Positions 1 through 6,442 are shown, counted from the first letter of the stretch. The stretch is 17,388 nt of DNA from a bacterium (GCA_030672115.1 DAOVGZ010000012.1:1-17388), one strand, 5' to 3'. Numbers and translations are program-made. The notes: a model not told the origin generated them from the letters alone.

Positions 1-431
1 ATGCTCTTATTGGTACAGAATATACAAAAACAATTGAAAAAATTGTTGATGGAGATCATTTAAAAACACTCAAAGCAGCAAAAGCTGTTGACCAATTGCG
101 CGCTCAAGCACGCGCTGTTGTGGCGCAATCACTTATTAATATTCAATCATTACTTGGAAAACTCTTTTATACCCCTAAAAAACATTTACTTGGTGATTTA
201 TTAAACTACATCCCGCACTATGCAATGAATTCATTTATCCAAGCAAACAATATCAATAATAAATTCAGTGAGGAATCATGGAATGTTCTAAAAGCAATAC
301 AAACTGTTGGAGCACAAACTTGGGAAAAAATAGAAGAAGGAAGAGCCTCATATTATTTGGCTCATCATCAAGAATTACTACAATTAATGCAAAAACTTCA
401 AACTGAAAAGCCTATTGACCAGTATATTTAA
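1..431 (+). CDS. Unrecognised protein, 3' end only (5' truncated by window edge)
   Basis: The reading frame is open from the first bases (codons start at position 3) to a TAA at 429-431, giving at least 142 residues with no start visible in the window. A TTG at 96 could serve as a start, but the frame continues upstream without a stop, so a truncated longer gene is more likely. The visible part is mostly helical, with Ala/Gln/Lys-rich stretches (AKAVDQLRAQARAVVAQSL) and aromatic residues in a central segment (YIPHYAMNSF). I see no catalytic motif and no transmembrane helix. The next gene starts 56 bases downstream and encodes an exported protein, so this may be the C-terminal part of another exported or envelope protein. 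I do not recognise the family. Confidence 0.6.
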   Translation, partial: ALIGTEYTKTIEKIVDGDHLKTLKAAKAVDQLRAQARAVVAQSLINIQSLLGKLFYTPKKHLLGDLLNYIPHYAMNSFIQANNINNKFSEESWNVLKAIQTVGAQTWEKIEEGRASYYLAHHQELLQLMQKLQTEKPIDQYI

Positions 432-486
432 ATGACATATCATCAAACATATAACATTGTTCAATAATAACACTTAAGGATTTTAC

Positions 487-1356
487 ATGAAAAAAAATTA
501 CCTCTTTTTTCTTTTCTCAATAATATTATCAACTAACTCATTACGGGCTCAGTCTGCTCCTTCTGCTCATACTCTTACAGAAAAAAAAATTATTCTGTGG
601 TGCGATGACGTAACAAAATTAGAACATAGTGAAATACATCTTATGGAAAACATTTTATTTTGCAGTAAAGATTTGGCAGAAAAAGATTTACGCGCTCGTA
701 AATTTGGACGCCTTACACAAAAAATTGTACAAATTTTTGCTGATCAAACACTCAATCCTACAGAAAAAAAAACTGTTTCTAGCGCTCTTCTTTCAAAAAC
801 TACAGGTATCATGATTGTTGTTTCTAAAAATTACAAAAATGCATACTCAACATGGGAACATTGCATTAAATTTTTAGACTCTAAAAAACAAACAAAACTA
901 TTTGACACCCTTATCGAAAACTTTCGAATAATTTCACAAGAAGAAACAATAAAAGCCCTTATTAAAATCAATAATGACATTGATATTGTAACTGTGACAG
1001 TTGGGCAAAAAGTTTCAACAAACTGTAAAACTATCTATTCTGAATTACAAAAATTGGTAGAACTTTCAACAACAAGCCCTCAAAATAAAAATATTATTTT
1101 CAAAATTGATGCTCTTGAAAAAACATCAAACGTTATTGCAAAAAAAAGCAATGAAAACAAAGAAACAATGCAATCCCTTCTTGAACTTTCTGAAAAAACA
1201 GAACAAATAACTCTTAGTATTATTGATCTATTTTATAAAAAACTTTCTGAAAAAATGATATCGCTAAATCTTCCAAAAAACCTTACAACAATCATGTTCG
1301 ATGAAATAGGCTTTATTCCAGAAAATGAACGAGGTAAGCAATTACCTCGTTTTTAA
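487..1356 (+). CDS. Exported protein of unknown function, helical/coiled-coil rich
   Basis: This encodes a 289-residue protein. It begins with a clear Sec signal peptide: MKKN, a hydrophobic core at about residues 5-16, then a polar region with a likely signal peptidase I site near residues 21-23 (RAQ). The start at 487 has an AAGGA box six bases upstream. The mature part is rich in Lys, Thr and Asn, is predicted mostly helical, and has heptad-like stretches from about 195 to 260. Four cysteines (in WCDDV, FCSKD, HCIKF and TNCKT) could form disulfides in the periplasm. I recognise no domain. The last eight codons overlap a Rho-independent terminator, so the C-terminal RGKQLPRF is dictated partly by RNA structure. 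It is probably co-oriented and co-transcribed with the truncated gene at the window start. The function is unknown; periplasmic or secreted location is inferred from the signal peptide. Confidence 0.8.
   Translation: MKKNYLFFLFSIILSTNSLRAQSAPSAHTLTEKKIILWCDDVTKLEHSEIHLMENILFCSKDLAEKDLRARKFGRLTQKIVQIFADQTLNPTEKKTVSSALLSKTTGIMIVVSKNYKNAYSTWEHCIKFLDSKKQTKLFDTLIENFRIISQEETIKALIKINNDIDIVTVTVGQKVSTNCKTIYSELQKLVELSTTSPQNKNIIFKIDALEKTSNVIAKKSNENKETMQSLLELSEKTEQITLSIIDLFYKKLSEKMISLNLPKNLTTIMFDEIGFIPENERGKQLPRF
1330..1354 (+). terminator. Intrinsic terminator overlapping the end of the exported-protein gene
   Basis: A perfect 8-bp stem, CGAGGTAA (1330-1337) with TTACCTCG (1342-1349), closes a GCAA tetraloop and is followed at once by TTTTT (1350-1354). 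The stop codon TAA (1354-1356) begins at the last T of the U-tract, so the whole hairpin lies inside the coding sequence. It should end transcription of the 1-1356 unit before the next gene, whose ribosome binding site starts about 20 bases further on. Confidence 0.8.
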
Positions 1357-1387
1357 CAATCTGCAATCAATAAAAAAGGAAAGCAGT

Positions 1388-2230
1388 ATGTCTTTTTACA
1401 TCATAAAATCATCTGGGCAACAAGAATTATTTGATATAAAAAAATTTAGACGCTCTTTATTAAAAGCTGGAGCATCACGAACACTCATTGGAAAAGTTGT
1501 TCGAGAAATAAAAAAACGTGACGATCTGCGAAGCACCAAAGATATTTATGAATTTGCTATAGATTTTCTTGATAAAACTGACCGTCCAATAGCTGCACGT
1601 TACAATTTAAAACGAGCGCTCATGGACCTTGGACCTGCGGGATTTCCGTTTGAAAAATTTATTGCAGAAGTTTTTCGTGCTCAAGGATATGATGTTGAAA
1701 TTGGAAAAATCATTAACGGCATTTGCGTTAATCATGAAGTAGATGTATCTGCTCAAAAAGACCAAAAACATTATATGATCGAATGTAAATTTCATAATCG
1801 TCGCAACTTAAAATCTGATGTTAAGGTAGCTCTTTATATAAAAGCACGATTTGATGATATTAAAAAAGCATGGGAAAAAGATCCAAACCATGGACATAAA
1901 TTACATGGTGCGTGGATTGTAACAAACACTGTTTTCACATCACAAGCCATTGCCTATGGAAGTTGTGTTGGTATCCATATGCTTGATTGGAAACATCCAA
2001 AAGAAACTAATTTGCCAGATACTATTCATCGTCTTGGCCTTCACCCTATTACTGCACTTACATCGCTCAACAGTCACCAAAAAAAAGAATGTATTAAAGC
2101 TGGTTTTGTTTTATGTCGTCATGCAAGGGATCATAAAGAAACTTTAAAACATTTACGATTGACTGATTATCAAATAAAAAAATTAATTAACGAATCAGAA
2201 GCTGTTTGTTCCTTGACTGAAAAAAAATAA
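1388..2230 (+). CDS. ATP-cone domain fused to Mrr-like PD-(D/E)xK endonuclease
   Basis: This encodes a 280-residue protein in two parts. Residues 1-85 look like an ATP-cone, the nucleotide-sensing domain of ribonucleotide reductases and NrdR: a short beta hairpin, FDIKKFRRSLLKAGA, then the typical DRPIAARYNLKRAL helix. Residues 86-205 look like a restriction-endonuclease/Mrr-type fold: a FEKFIAEVFRAQGYDVE helix-strand opening, then HEVDVSA with D119, and IECKFH with E132 and K134, forming D-x(12)-E-x-K. The C-terminal 60 residues are helical and may help bind DNA. The ATG at 1388 is preferred over one 63 bases upstream because AAGGA lies seven bases before it and the ATP-cone begins there; the upstream start would sit inside the preceding gene. 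It is likely a cytosolic DNase whose activity or oligomeric state responds to ATP/dATP. The biological target is unknown; repair, defence or nucleotide recycling are all possible. Confidence 0.75.
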   Translation: MSFYIIKSSGQQELFDIKKFRRSLLKAGASRTLIGKVVREIKKRDDLRSTKDIYEFAIDFLDKTDRPIAARYNLKRALMDLGPAGFPFEKFIAEVFRAQGYDVEIGKIINGICVNHEVDVSAQKDQKHYMIECKFHNRRNLKSDVKVALYIKARFDDIKKAWEKDPNHGHKLHGAWIVTNTVFTSQAIAYGSCVGIHMLDWKHPKETNLPDTIHRLGLHPITALTSLNSHQKKECIKAGFVLCRHARDHKETLKHLRLTDYQIKKLINESEAVCSLTEKK

Positions 2231-2277
2231 CTTTTATTCTTTTTTAAATATCTCACTTCTCAAAAAAAGGAAACGAT

Positions 2278-3168
2278 ATGAAGTTGCAAACATTTTTTAT
2301 TTCTTTATTTTTTCTTACTCTTCATTTTTTTTATACAAATACCAGTGATTTCCTACTCGACACTCTTGATGAACAAGATCCATACATTATTCATGTTCTC
2401 AAGCTTGGAGGTGGAGCTATTACCGTAAAAGAAAAACAATTTGGAGTTGCACGATACGATGTTATATCCATGATTTGCAAAGAAATTGCAGACTTTCTTT
2501 CCAACCATCCAAACCATCGCATCATTATTATTAATGGATGTGGATCTTTTGCACATTCAATTGCAAACAACTACGAACTTCATCTTCGTCTTGATCAAGA
2601 AAATATTCAGGGAGTTGTTGAATATCATAACGGAGCAAAAAAGTTAAATGAAATTTTAGTAAGTATTTTAAATTATAATGGTGTTCGCGCCCTACCTATT
2701 CATCCTATGAGTTGCACACTTTGTTCTCGCGGAAGAATTTCTTATATAAATACCAATATAATAAGACTGTTGTTAAAAGATGGCTTTGTTCCAGTTTTAC
2801 ATGGCGATATTGTTGCTGATGAAAAAGTTGGAATGACTATTTTATCTAGTGATCAAATTACCGCACGTCTAGGTAATAAATTAAATGCATGTAATACTGG
2901 ATATGTAACAATAGAGCAAGGAGTATATGATGGAAATGGATCTGTTATTCCCGAAATCAATGAACATAATTTTAATGAAATAAAACAATATATTGGCGGT
3001 TCTAGTCATACAGATGTAACCGGTGGAATGTTTGCAAAAGTAAGCGAACTACTTTCTCCTCACGCTCCAAAAATTTCATATATTTTTCATGGAGCAACAC
3101 CTGGCAATCTTTACAAATTTCTTAATAACGAACATATCGGAACAAAAATAGTTTGCCCATATTATTAA
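2278..3168 (+). CDS. ipk: Isopentenyl phosphate kinase (amino acid kinase family) with hydrophobic N-terminal extension
   Basis: The family phosphorylates isopentenyl phosphate to isopentenyl diphosphate using ATP, the last step of the archaeal-type mevalonate route. Visible motifs are KLGGG (residues 42-46), the GCGSFAH loop (87-93) whose His matches the substrate-binding His typical of this family, PVLHGD (172-177), ILSSDQ (188-193) for nucleotide and Mg binding, and DVTGGM (246-251). The length of 296 exceeds the usual ~245-260 because about 37 residues precede the first strand. These include a strongly hydrophobic stretch (FFISLFFLTLHFF, 6-18) that looks like a signal peptide or membrane anchor. 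The ATG is supported by an AGGAAA box six bases upstream and no better internal start is evident. It lies 47 bases after the nuclease gene. The enzyme is normally cytosolic, so an anchor facing the cytosol is more plausible than export. The kinase family is clear; isopentenyl phosphate as substrate is inferred from motifs and the nearby fni. Confidence 0.78.
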   Translation: MKLQTFFISLFFLTLHFFYTNTSDFLLDTLDEQDPYIIHVLKLGGGAITVKEKQFGVARYDVISMICKEIADFLSNHPNHRIIIINGCGSFAHSIANNYELHLRLDQENIQGVVEYHNGAKKLNEILVSILNYNGVRALPIHPMSCTLCSRGRISYINTNIIRLLLKDGFVPVLHGDIVADEKVGMTILSSDQITARLGNKLNACNTGYVTIEQGVYDGNGSVIPEINEHNFNEIKQYIGGSSHTDVTGGMFAKVSELLSPHAPKISYIFHGATPGNLYKFLNNEHIGTKIVCPYY

Positions 3169-3219
3169 ATTCAGTGATATAGTAAAAATTCAATTGATTG
3201 ATCAAAAGCTGTTTATTTC

Positions 3220-3247
3220 TTGACAAAAAAAAAATGAAACTTACAAT
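3220..3247 (+). promoter_or_regulatory. Strong sigma-70-type promoter for the small ORF
   Basis: A perfect TTGACA (-35, 3220-3225) and TACAAT (-10, 3242-3247) are separated by 16 bases. Transcription would start near 3254 and give a leader of about 37 bases ahead of the small ORF at 3291. A second TATAAT occurs at 3269-3274 but lacks a matching -35. This is the best promoter match I noticed in the window. Confidence 0.65.
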
Positions 3248-3290
3248 CTTTCTTGAATGACAACATCATATAATAACGGAGACATAATAA

Positions 3291-3392
3291 ATGAAAAAAT
3301 TATGTTTACAGCAAAAGTCTCTTTTCTTTTCCCTTTCAAAAACACAAAAAGCATACTGTATTAGTCGTTGTATAAACCTATACAACGACTAA
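3291..3392 (+). CDS. Possible 33-residue small protein, or remnant of an exported-protein gene
   Basis: An ATG with GGAG nine bases upstream and a strong promoter in front opens a 33-codon frame ending in TAA at 3390-3392. The peptide starts MKKLCLQQKSLFFSLSK and has cysteines at residues 5, 23 and 27. The start (MKK plus a few hydrophobic residues) resembles the signal peptides of neighbouring exported proteins but lacks a continuous hydrophobic core. It may therefore be a decayed gene whose regulatory region survived. Its final codons and stop lie inside a perfect 16-bp inverted repeat. Alternatively the transcript itself may be the product, as a small RNA ending in a hairpin. I recognise no homologous family. 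Confidence 0.35.
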   Translation: MKKLCLQQKSLFFSLSKTQKAYCISRCINLYND

Positions 3393-3394
3393 TA
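3359..3394. repeat. Perfect 16-bp inverted repeat with 4-nt loop
   Basis: The left arm 3359-3374 (TATTAGTCGTTGTATA) and right arm 3379-3394 are exact reverse complements around an AACC loop. Neither strand has an immediate run of T after the stem (AAACTG follows on the plus strand), so it is not a standard intrinsic terminator. It overlaps the end of the small ORF at 3291-3392. It could be a protective 3' RNA hairpin, a protein-binding palindrome, or a Rho-assisted terminator. Confidence 0.85.
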
Positions 3395-3523
3395 AAACTG
3401 CAATCAAACCTATCACGGTTTCCGATTACAATTATCAAAAAATCAAATTAATATAAATATTTTTCAGACTGCACAAAAAATATAAATGAAAAATAACAAC
3501 AAATTTAAATAGAAAAAACATAA

Positions 3524-3964
3524 ATGAAAAAAATTATATTCGCATCAATTATCTCTTTTCTTTTTCTTTTCAATAACACAAATGGCATGTTCAAAAAATC
3601 AATCAAATTTTTCAACAAAGCATTACAATCAAATTTTTCAAAACTACCTAGTTCAGTTTTTAAAAATCAAAAATCTTTACAAAAATCTTTTGCTTTTCTT
3701 AAAAACCCAGCTCATTCAAACGTTCCTGAAACAGAAAATCAAACCAGTCATGAATATTATTTAAAAGCGTTAGAAGAAACTTTTTCACAAAAAATTGAAA
3801 ACGAAATAAGCCTTAAAGATCATTTAGAAGCTCAAGAAAAAGCCTTTTCACAAGACAACATTTGTAACACCTGTTTTAAAATCTTTAACCCCGAAAAAAC
3901 TTCTAACCCACATCACCAAATGTGTGATAAATGCGATTTAATTATAGGCAATGACTGTATCTAA
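3524..3964 (+). CDS. Exported protein with C-terminal Cys/His zinc-ribbon-like cluster
   Basis: This encodes 146 residues. The N-terminus is a clean signal peptide (MKKIIFASIISFLFLF followed by NNTNG), with cleavage likely near residue 21. Residues 22-110 are basic and then Glu-rich, probably helical. All cysteines fall in the last 33 residues: C114, C117, C134, C137 and C145, with H130 and H131. The CxxC ... HH-x2-CxxC spacing looks like a zinc ribbon or short treble-clef knuckle. There is no obvious SD before the ATG at 3524 (the upstream context is A-rich), so the start rests on the signal peptide. An intrinsic terminator follows 15 bases after the stop. A zinc-binding fold in an exported protein is unusual and could suggest action outside the cell, including in a host, but no family is recognised and the function is unknown. 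Confidence 0.7.
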   Translation: MKKIIFASIISFLFLFNNTNGMFKKSIKFFNKALQSNFSKLPSSVFKNQKSLQKSFAFLKNPAHSNVPETENQTSHEYYLKALEETFSQKIENEISLKDHLEAQEKAFSQDNICNTCFKIFNPEKTSNPHHQMCDKCDLIIGNDCI

Positions 3965-3978
3965 TAAAAAAATCAACC

Positions 3979-4010
3979 GCCCACGCCTTTTAAAGCGTGG
4001 GCCTTCTTTT
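3979..4010 (+). terminator. Intrinsic terminator between the exported-protein gene and fni
   Basis: The perfect 8-bp GC-rich stem GCCCACGC (3979-3986) with GCGTGGGC (3995-4002) encloses an 8-nt loop and is followed by CTTCTTTT. It ends the unit at 3524-3964. An A-run upstream (3966-3972) also provides a U-tract for the opposite strand. It finishes only 16 bases before the fni start codon, so fni needs a promoter inside this region or depends on readthrough. Confidence 0.8.
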
Positions 4011-4026
4011 ACGGTTTATAAAATAA

Positions 4027-5058
4027 ATGAACAATCCAAAAGAATTATTCTCTGAAATAAAAAGCAGAAAAAATCAACATATTCAATTGTGTTTAGAAAA
4101 AGATGTTCAATCAACCATAACAAATGGACTAGAACAATATAGATTGCCCTACAATGCTTTACCTGAAATTAATTTCAACGAAATCAATCTTTCTACGAAA
4201 TTTTTTAAAAAAAATCTAGATGCTCCACTTTTATTGTCTGCTATGACCGGCGGAACTGAACTTGGCAAAAAAATTAATAAACGACTTGCCAAAGTAGCTC
4301 AAAAACTAAATATTGCAATGGGAGTAGGTTCACAACGCGCCATGCTCAAAGACAAATCTCTTACCGATACTTTTTACATTCGTGATGTTGCCCCTGATAT
4401 TTTATTATTTGCAAATTTTGGCGCAATTCAACTAAATTATGGATATGATTTTAATCATTGCCAAGAACTCGTTGACTCAATAAAAGCTGATGCTTTAGTT
4501 CTCCACCTCAACCCACTTCACGAAGCTATTCAACCTGAAGGTGACACCAATTTTAAAAATATTTCAAAAAAAATAGAAACCGTTGTGCAAAATCTTTCTG
4601 TACCAGTAATCATCAAAGAAGTTGGCTGTGGCATAAGCGGTGAGGTTGCTCATCGATTAGAAAATTTAGGTGTAAAAACATTCGATGTCGCTGGTGCTGG
4701 AGGAACATCTTTCCCTGTTGTTGAAGGATACAGAGCGAATTTAAAAAACCCAAAACTATTTGGGCAGCTAGGAATTTCAACCGCTGACAGTATTACTCAA
4801 GTAAAAAAAGCAACAAGCTCACCGTCTATAATTGCATCTGGAGGAATAACAAACGGCATTGAAACTGCAAAAGCAATTGCACTCGGAGCCGACCTGGTTG
4901 GATTTGCAGGTGCAGTATTATCATCTGCAACCGAATCAGAAAAAATGCTCGAACAAAATATTGAAAGAATTATATATGAATTAAAAGTCACAATGTTTAG
5001 TGTTGGCGCAACAACAATTAATGATTTAAAAAAGATTATGCTTTTACCTTATAAATAA
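4027..5058 (+). CDS. fni: Type 2 isopentenyl-diphosphate delta-isomerase
   Basis: This FMN- and NAD(P)H-dependent enzyme interconverts isopentenyl and dimethylallyl diphosphate. The 343-residue length is typical. Visible family motifs are RKNQHI (14-19, substrate phosphate binding), SAMTGG (71-76), GVGSQRAML (99-107), HLNPLHEAIQPEGD (160-173), KEVGCGISGEV (197-207), AGAGGTS (222-228) and SGGITNGIETAKAIALGA (271-288), which form the TIM-barrel flavin and Mg sites. In the HLNxxQE motif, the position usually occupied by the Gln implicated in proton transfer is His165 (codon CAC, 4519-4521). No SD precedes the ATG; TATAAA at 4017-4022 is so close that a leaderless transcript is possible. With the isopentenyl phosphate kinase 860 bases upstream it points to IPP-centred isoprenoid supply. 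Family assignment is very secure. Confidence 0.95.
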   Translation: MNNPKELFSEIKSRKNQHIQLCLEKDVQSTITNGLEQYRLPYNALPEINFNEINLSTKFFKKNLDAPLLLSAMTGGTELGKKINKRLAKVAQKLNIAMGVGSQRAMLKDKSLTDTFYIRDVAPDILLFANFGAIQLNYGYDFNHCQELVDSIKADALVLHLNPLHEAIQPEGDTNFKNISKKIETVVQNLSVPVIIKEVGCGISGEVAHRLENLGVKTFDVAGAGGTSFPVVEGYRANLKNPKLFGQLGISTADSITQVKKATSSPSIIASGGITNGIETAKAIALGADLVGFAGAVLSSATESEKMLEQNIERIIYELKVTMFSVGATTINDLKKIMLLPYK

Positions 5059-5180
5059 AAAATCTATAAATATTGCACATAAAACTTACATTGCTTAAAA
5101 CTCTTGGTATTGATAAGTTTTCAAATGACCCATTTTGATTGTTAATAGAATTTTTCAGCGCTTTTTAAAAAACTACACCT

Positions 5181-5189
5181 TGCTATACC
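5181..5189 (+). promoter_or_regulatory. Possible extended -10 promoter for rodA
   Basis: TGCTATACC contains TG one base before a TATACC hexamer (5184-5189), an extended -10 form. The expected -35 position (near 5161) reads CTTTTT and is poor. Transcription from here would include the 5214-5236 hairpin in the leader of rodA. The rest of the 209-base gap between fni and rodA shows no gene. Confidence 0.3.
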
Positions 5190-5213
5190 CGCCACTTATA
5201 AGAAAAAATTCAT

Positions 5214-5245
5214 CCCCGGGGTTAAAAACCACGGGGAATTCTTTT
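5214..5245 (+). terminator. Hairpin with T-rich tail upstream of rodA (terminator of fni or leader element)
   Basis: CCCCGGGG (5214-5221) pairs with CCACGGGG (5229-5236) through seven base pairs and one G-A mismatch, enclosing TTAAAAA, and AATTCTTTT follows. It would terminate fni transcripts 155 bases after its stop. Its downstream tail (5239-5258) matches the tail after the hairpin before fni (4004-4023) at 18 of 20 positions, and it ends nine bases before the rodA ATG. Confidence 0.6.
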
Positions 5246-5267
5246 ACATTTTATAAAAAAGGATTTT

Positions 5268-6374
5268 ATGTTTTTATTAAACAAAAAATTATTTCGTCAT
5301 TTTGATTGGATCAACTTTTTTTTAATAACCTCGCTTGCTTGTATTGGTTTACTTTTTATTTTTAGTGCAACATACCGTCCAGAGCAACCATTTTCAATTT
5401 TTTTTAAAAAACAAACTTTTGGAGTTATTGCTGGTCTTTTTTTATATCTTATATGCAGCGCAATTGATTACCGAACATGGATACGACTTGGTTATTTTTT
5501 TTATATCGTTGCCCTTGGCCTTCTTGCCTTCACACTTATCAAAGGAAGCATTGGAATGGGAGCTCAACGATGGATTAGTCTTTTTTTCTTTCGTCTTCAA
5601 ACATCTGAACTTGCAAAACTTTTATTTCCTGCTTTTATAGCTCACTATCTACAAACACACAAAATGACCGAGCAACTTTCTTTTCGTCATTTTATACCAC
5701 TTATATTTGTTTTATTAATAAGTACTTTTTTAATTTTAAAACAACCAGATCTAGGAACTGCAATTATTGTTTTTGTATCTGGCATTGTTCTTTTATGGAT
5801 GGCTAATATCAATAAAAAATTCTTTTTATATGGTAGCCTTATTTTTTTAATGACCGCCCCGCTTTCATGGAATTTTTTAAAAGATTATCAAAAAAAACGA
5901 GTTACAACATTTTTAGGACAAGGCAAAAGCAAAAAAGAACGATATCAAATAGAACAATCACATATCGCAATAGGTTCAGGCGGTATTTTTGGTAAAGGAA
6001 TTTTACAAGGCACACAAAACAGATTTTTATTTTTACCTGAAAGTAGAACCGATTTTATTTTTTCTGTTTTATGCGAAGAACTTGGTTTTACTGGCGCAAT
6101 TTTAATCTTACTTCTTTATTTTATACTTTTTGTACGTATTATTTCTTCTATTTTCATCATGCAAACTCCAATCATGCAAATTTTTGCCGTTGGGCTTACT
6201 ATTCATATACTACTTTCAACAATTATTAATCTTGCTATGGTTACAGGTCTATTGCCAATTGTCGGCATACCTCTTCCGTTTATGAGTTACGGACTAAGCA
6301 ATTTATGGATAACATTTATTTCTCTTGGCTGGTTTCATAGTGTTAGCACTCAAAAAACATATGTCGTCGAATAA
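5268..6374 (+). CDS. rodA: RodA-type SEDS peptidoglycan glycosyltransferase
   Basis: RodA polymerises lipid II into glycan strands in the inner membrane together with a class B penicillin-binding protein, during cell elongation. The 368 residues contain about ten hydrophobic segments, and the N-terminal HFDWINFFLITSLACIGLL is typical of RodA. SEDS signatures are GMGAQRWI (97-103), QTSELAK (111-117), KQPDLGTA (158-165), the AIGSGG-FGKG region (234-244), and FLPESRTDFIFSVLCEELG (255-273) with the catalytic-loop Asp at 262. The C-terminal LPFMSYG also fits. The ATG at 5268 has AAGGA six bases upstream. FtsW is the alternative, but the compact length and N-terminus favour RodA. No partner PBP2, mreB or mreC is in this window. 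A 13-bp AT-rich hairpin follows the stop. Confidence 0.88.
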   Translation: MFLLNKKLFRHFDWINFFLITSLACIGLLFIFSATYRPEQPFSIFFKKQTFGVIAGLFLYLICSAIDYRTWIRLGYFFYIVALGLLAFTLIKGSIGMGAQRWISLFFFRLQTSELAKLLFPAFIAHYLQTHKMTEQLSFRHFIPLIFVLLISTFLILKQPDLGTAIIVFVSGIVLLWMANINKKFFLYGSLIFLMTAPLSWNFLKDYQKKRVTTFLGQGKSKKERYQIEQSHIAIGSGGIFGKGILQGTQNRFLFLPESRTDFIFSVLCEELGFTGAILILLLYFILFVRIISSIFIMQTPIMQIFAVGLTIHILLSTIINLAMVTGLLPIVGIPLPFMSYGLSNLWITFISLGWFHSVSTQKTYVVE

Positions 6375-6378
6375 ATAT

Positions 6379-6415
6379 AACAAAAGAAAATACATAAAAA
6401 GCATTTTCTTTTGTT
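6379..6415. repeat. 13-bp perfect inverted repeat after rodA
   Basis: AACAAAAGAAAAT (6379-6391) and ATTTTCTTTTGTT (6403-6415) are exact reverse complements around an 11-base loop, starting four bases after the rodA stop. There is no U-tract after the stem (GCTCC follows), though the right arm is itself T-rich. It probably marks the 3' end of the rodA transcript, and it touches the proposed -35 of the ruvB promoter. Confidence 0.7.
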
Positions 6416-6442
6416 GCTCCAAACAACTACAAACTTTATACT
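6414..6442 (+). promoter_or_regulatory. Probable sigma-70-type promoter for ruvB
   Basis: TTGCTC (6414-6419) and TATACT (6437-6442) are spaced by 17 bases. Transcription would start near 6449, leaving a leader of about 30 bases before the ruvB ATG. In such AT-rich DNA chance matches are common. Confidence 0.45.

Larger units (their letters stand above)
3169..3523 (+). other. Intergenic stretch with promoter, small ORF and palindrome
   Basis: This 355-base, very AT-rich gap holds no recognisable protein family. What can be seen is a near-consensus sigma-70 promoter (3220-3247), a ribosome binding site GGAG (3278-3281), a 33-codon ORF (3291-3392) and a perfect inverted repeat (3359-3394). From 3395 to 3523 I see only AT-rich leader sequence before the next exported protein, with no convincing SD for it. 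Confidence 0.6.

Noticed and set aside
1325..1387. Upstream ATG for the ATP-cone nuclease
   Set aside because: It would start inside the terminator of the preceding gene; the ATG at 1388 has a ribosome binding site and begins the domain.
5268..6374. FtsW instead of RodA
   Set aside because: The N-terminal pattern, the short length and the lack of an extended cytosolic N-terminus favour RodA, though the two SEDS proteins are close.
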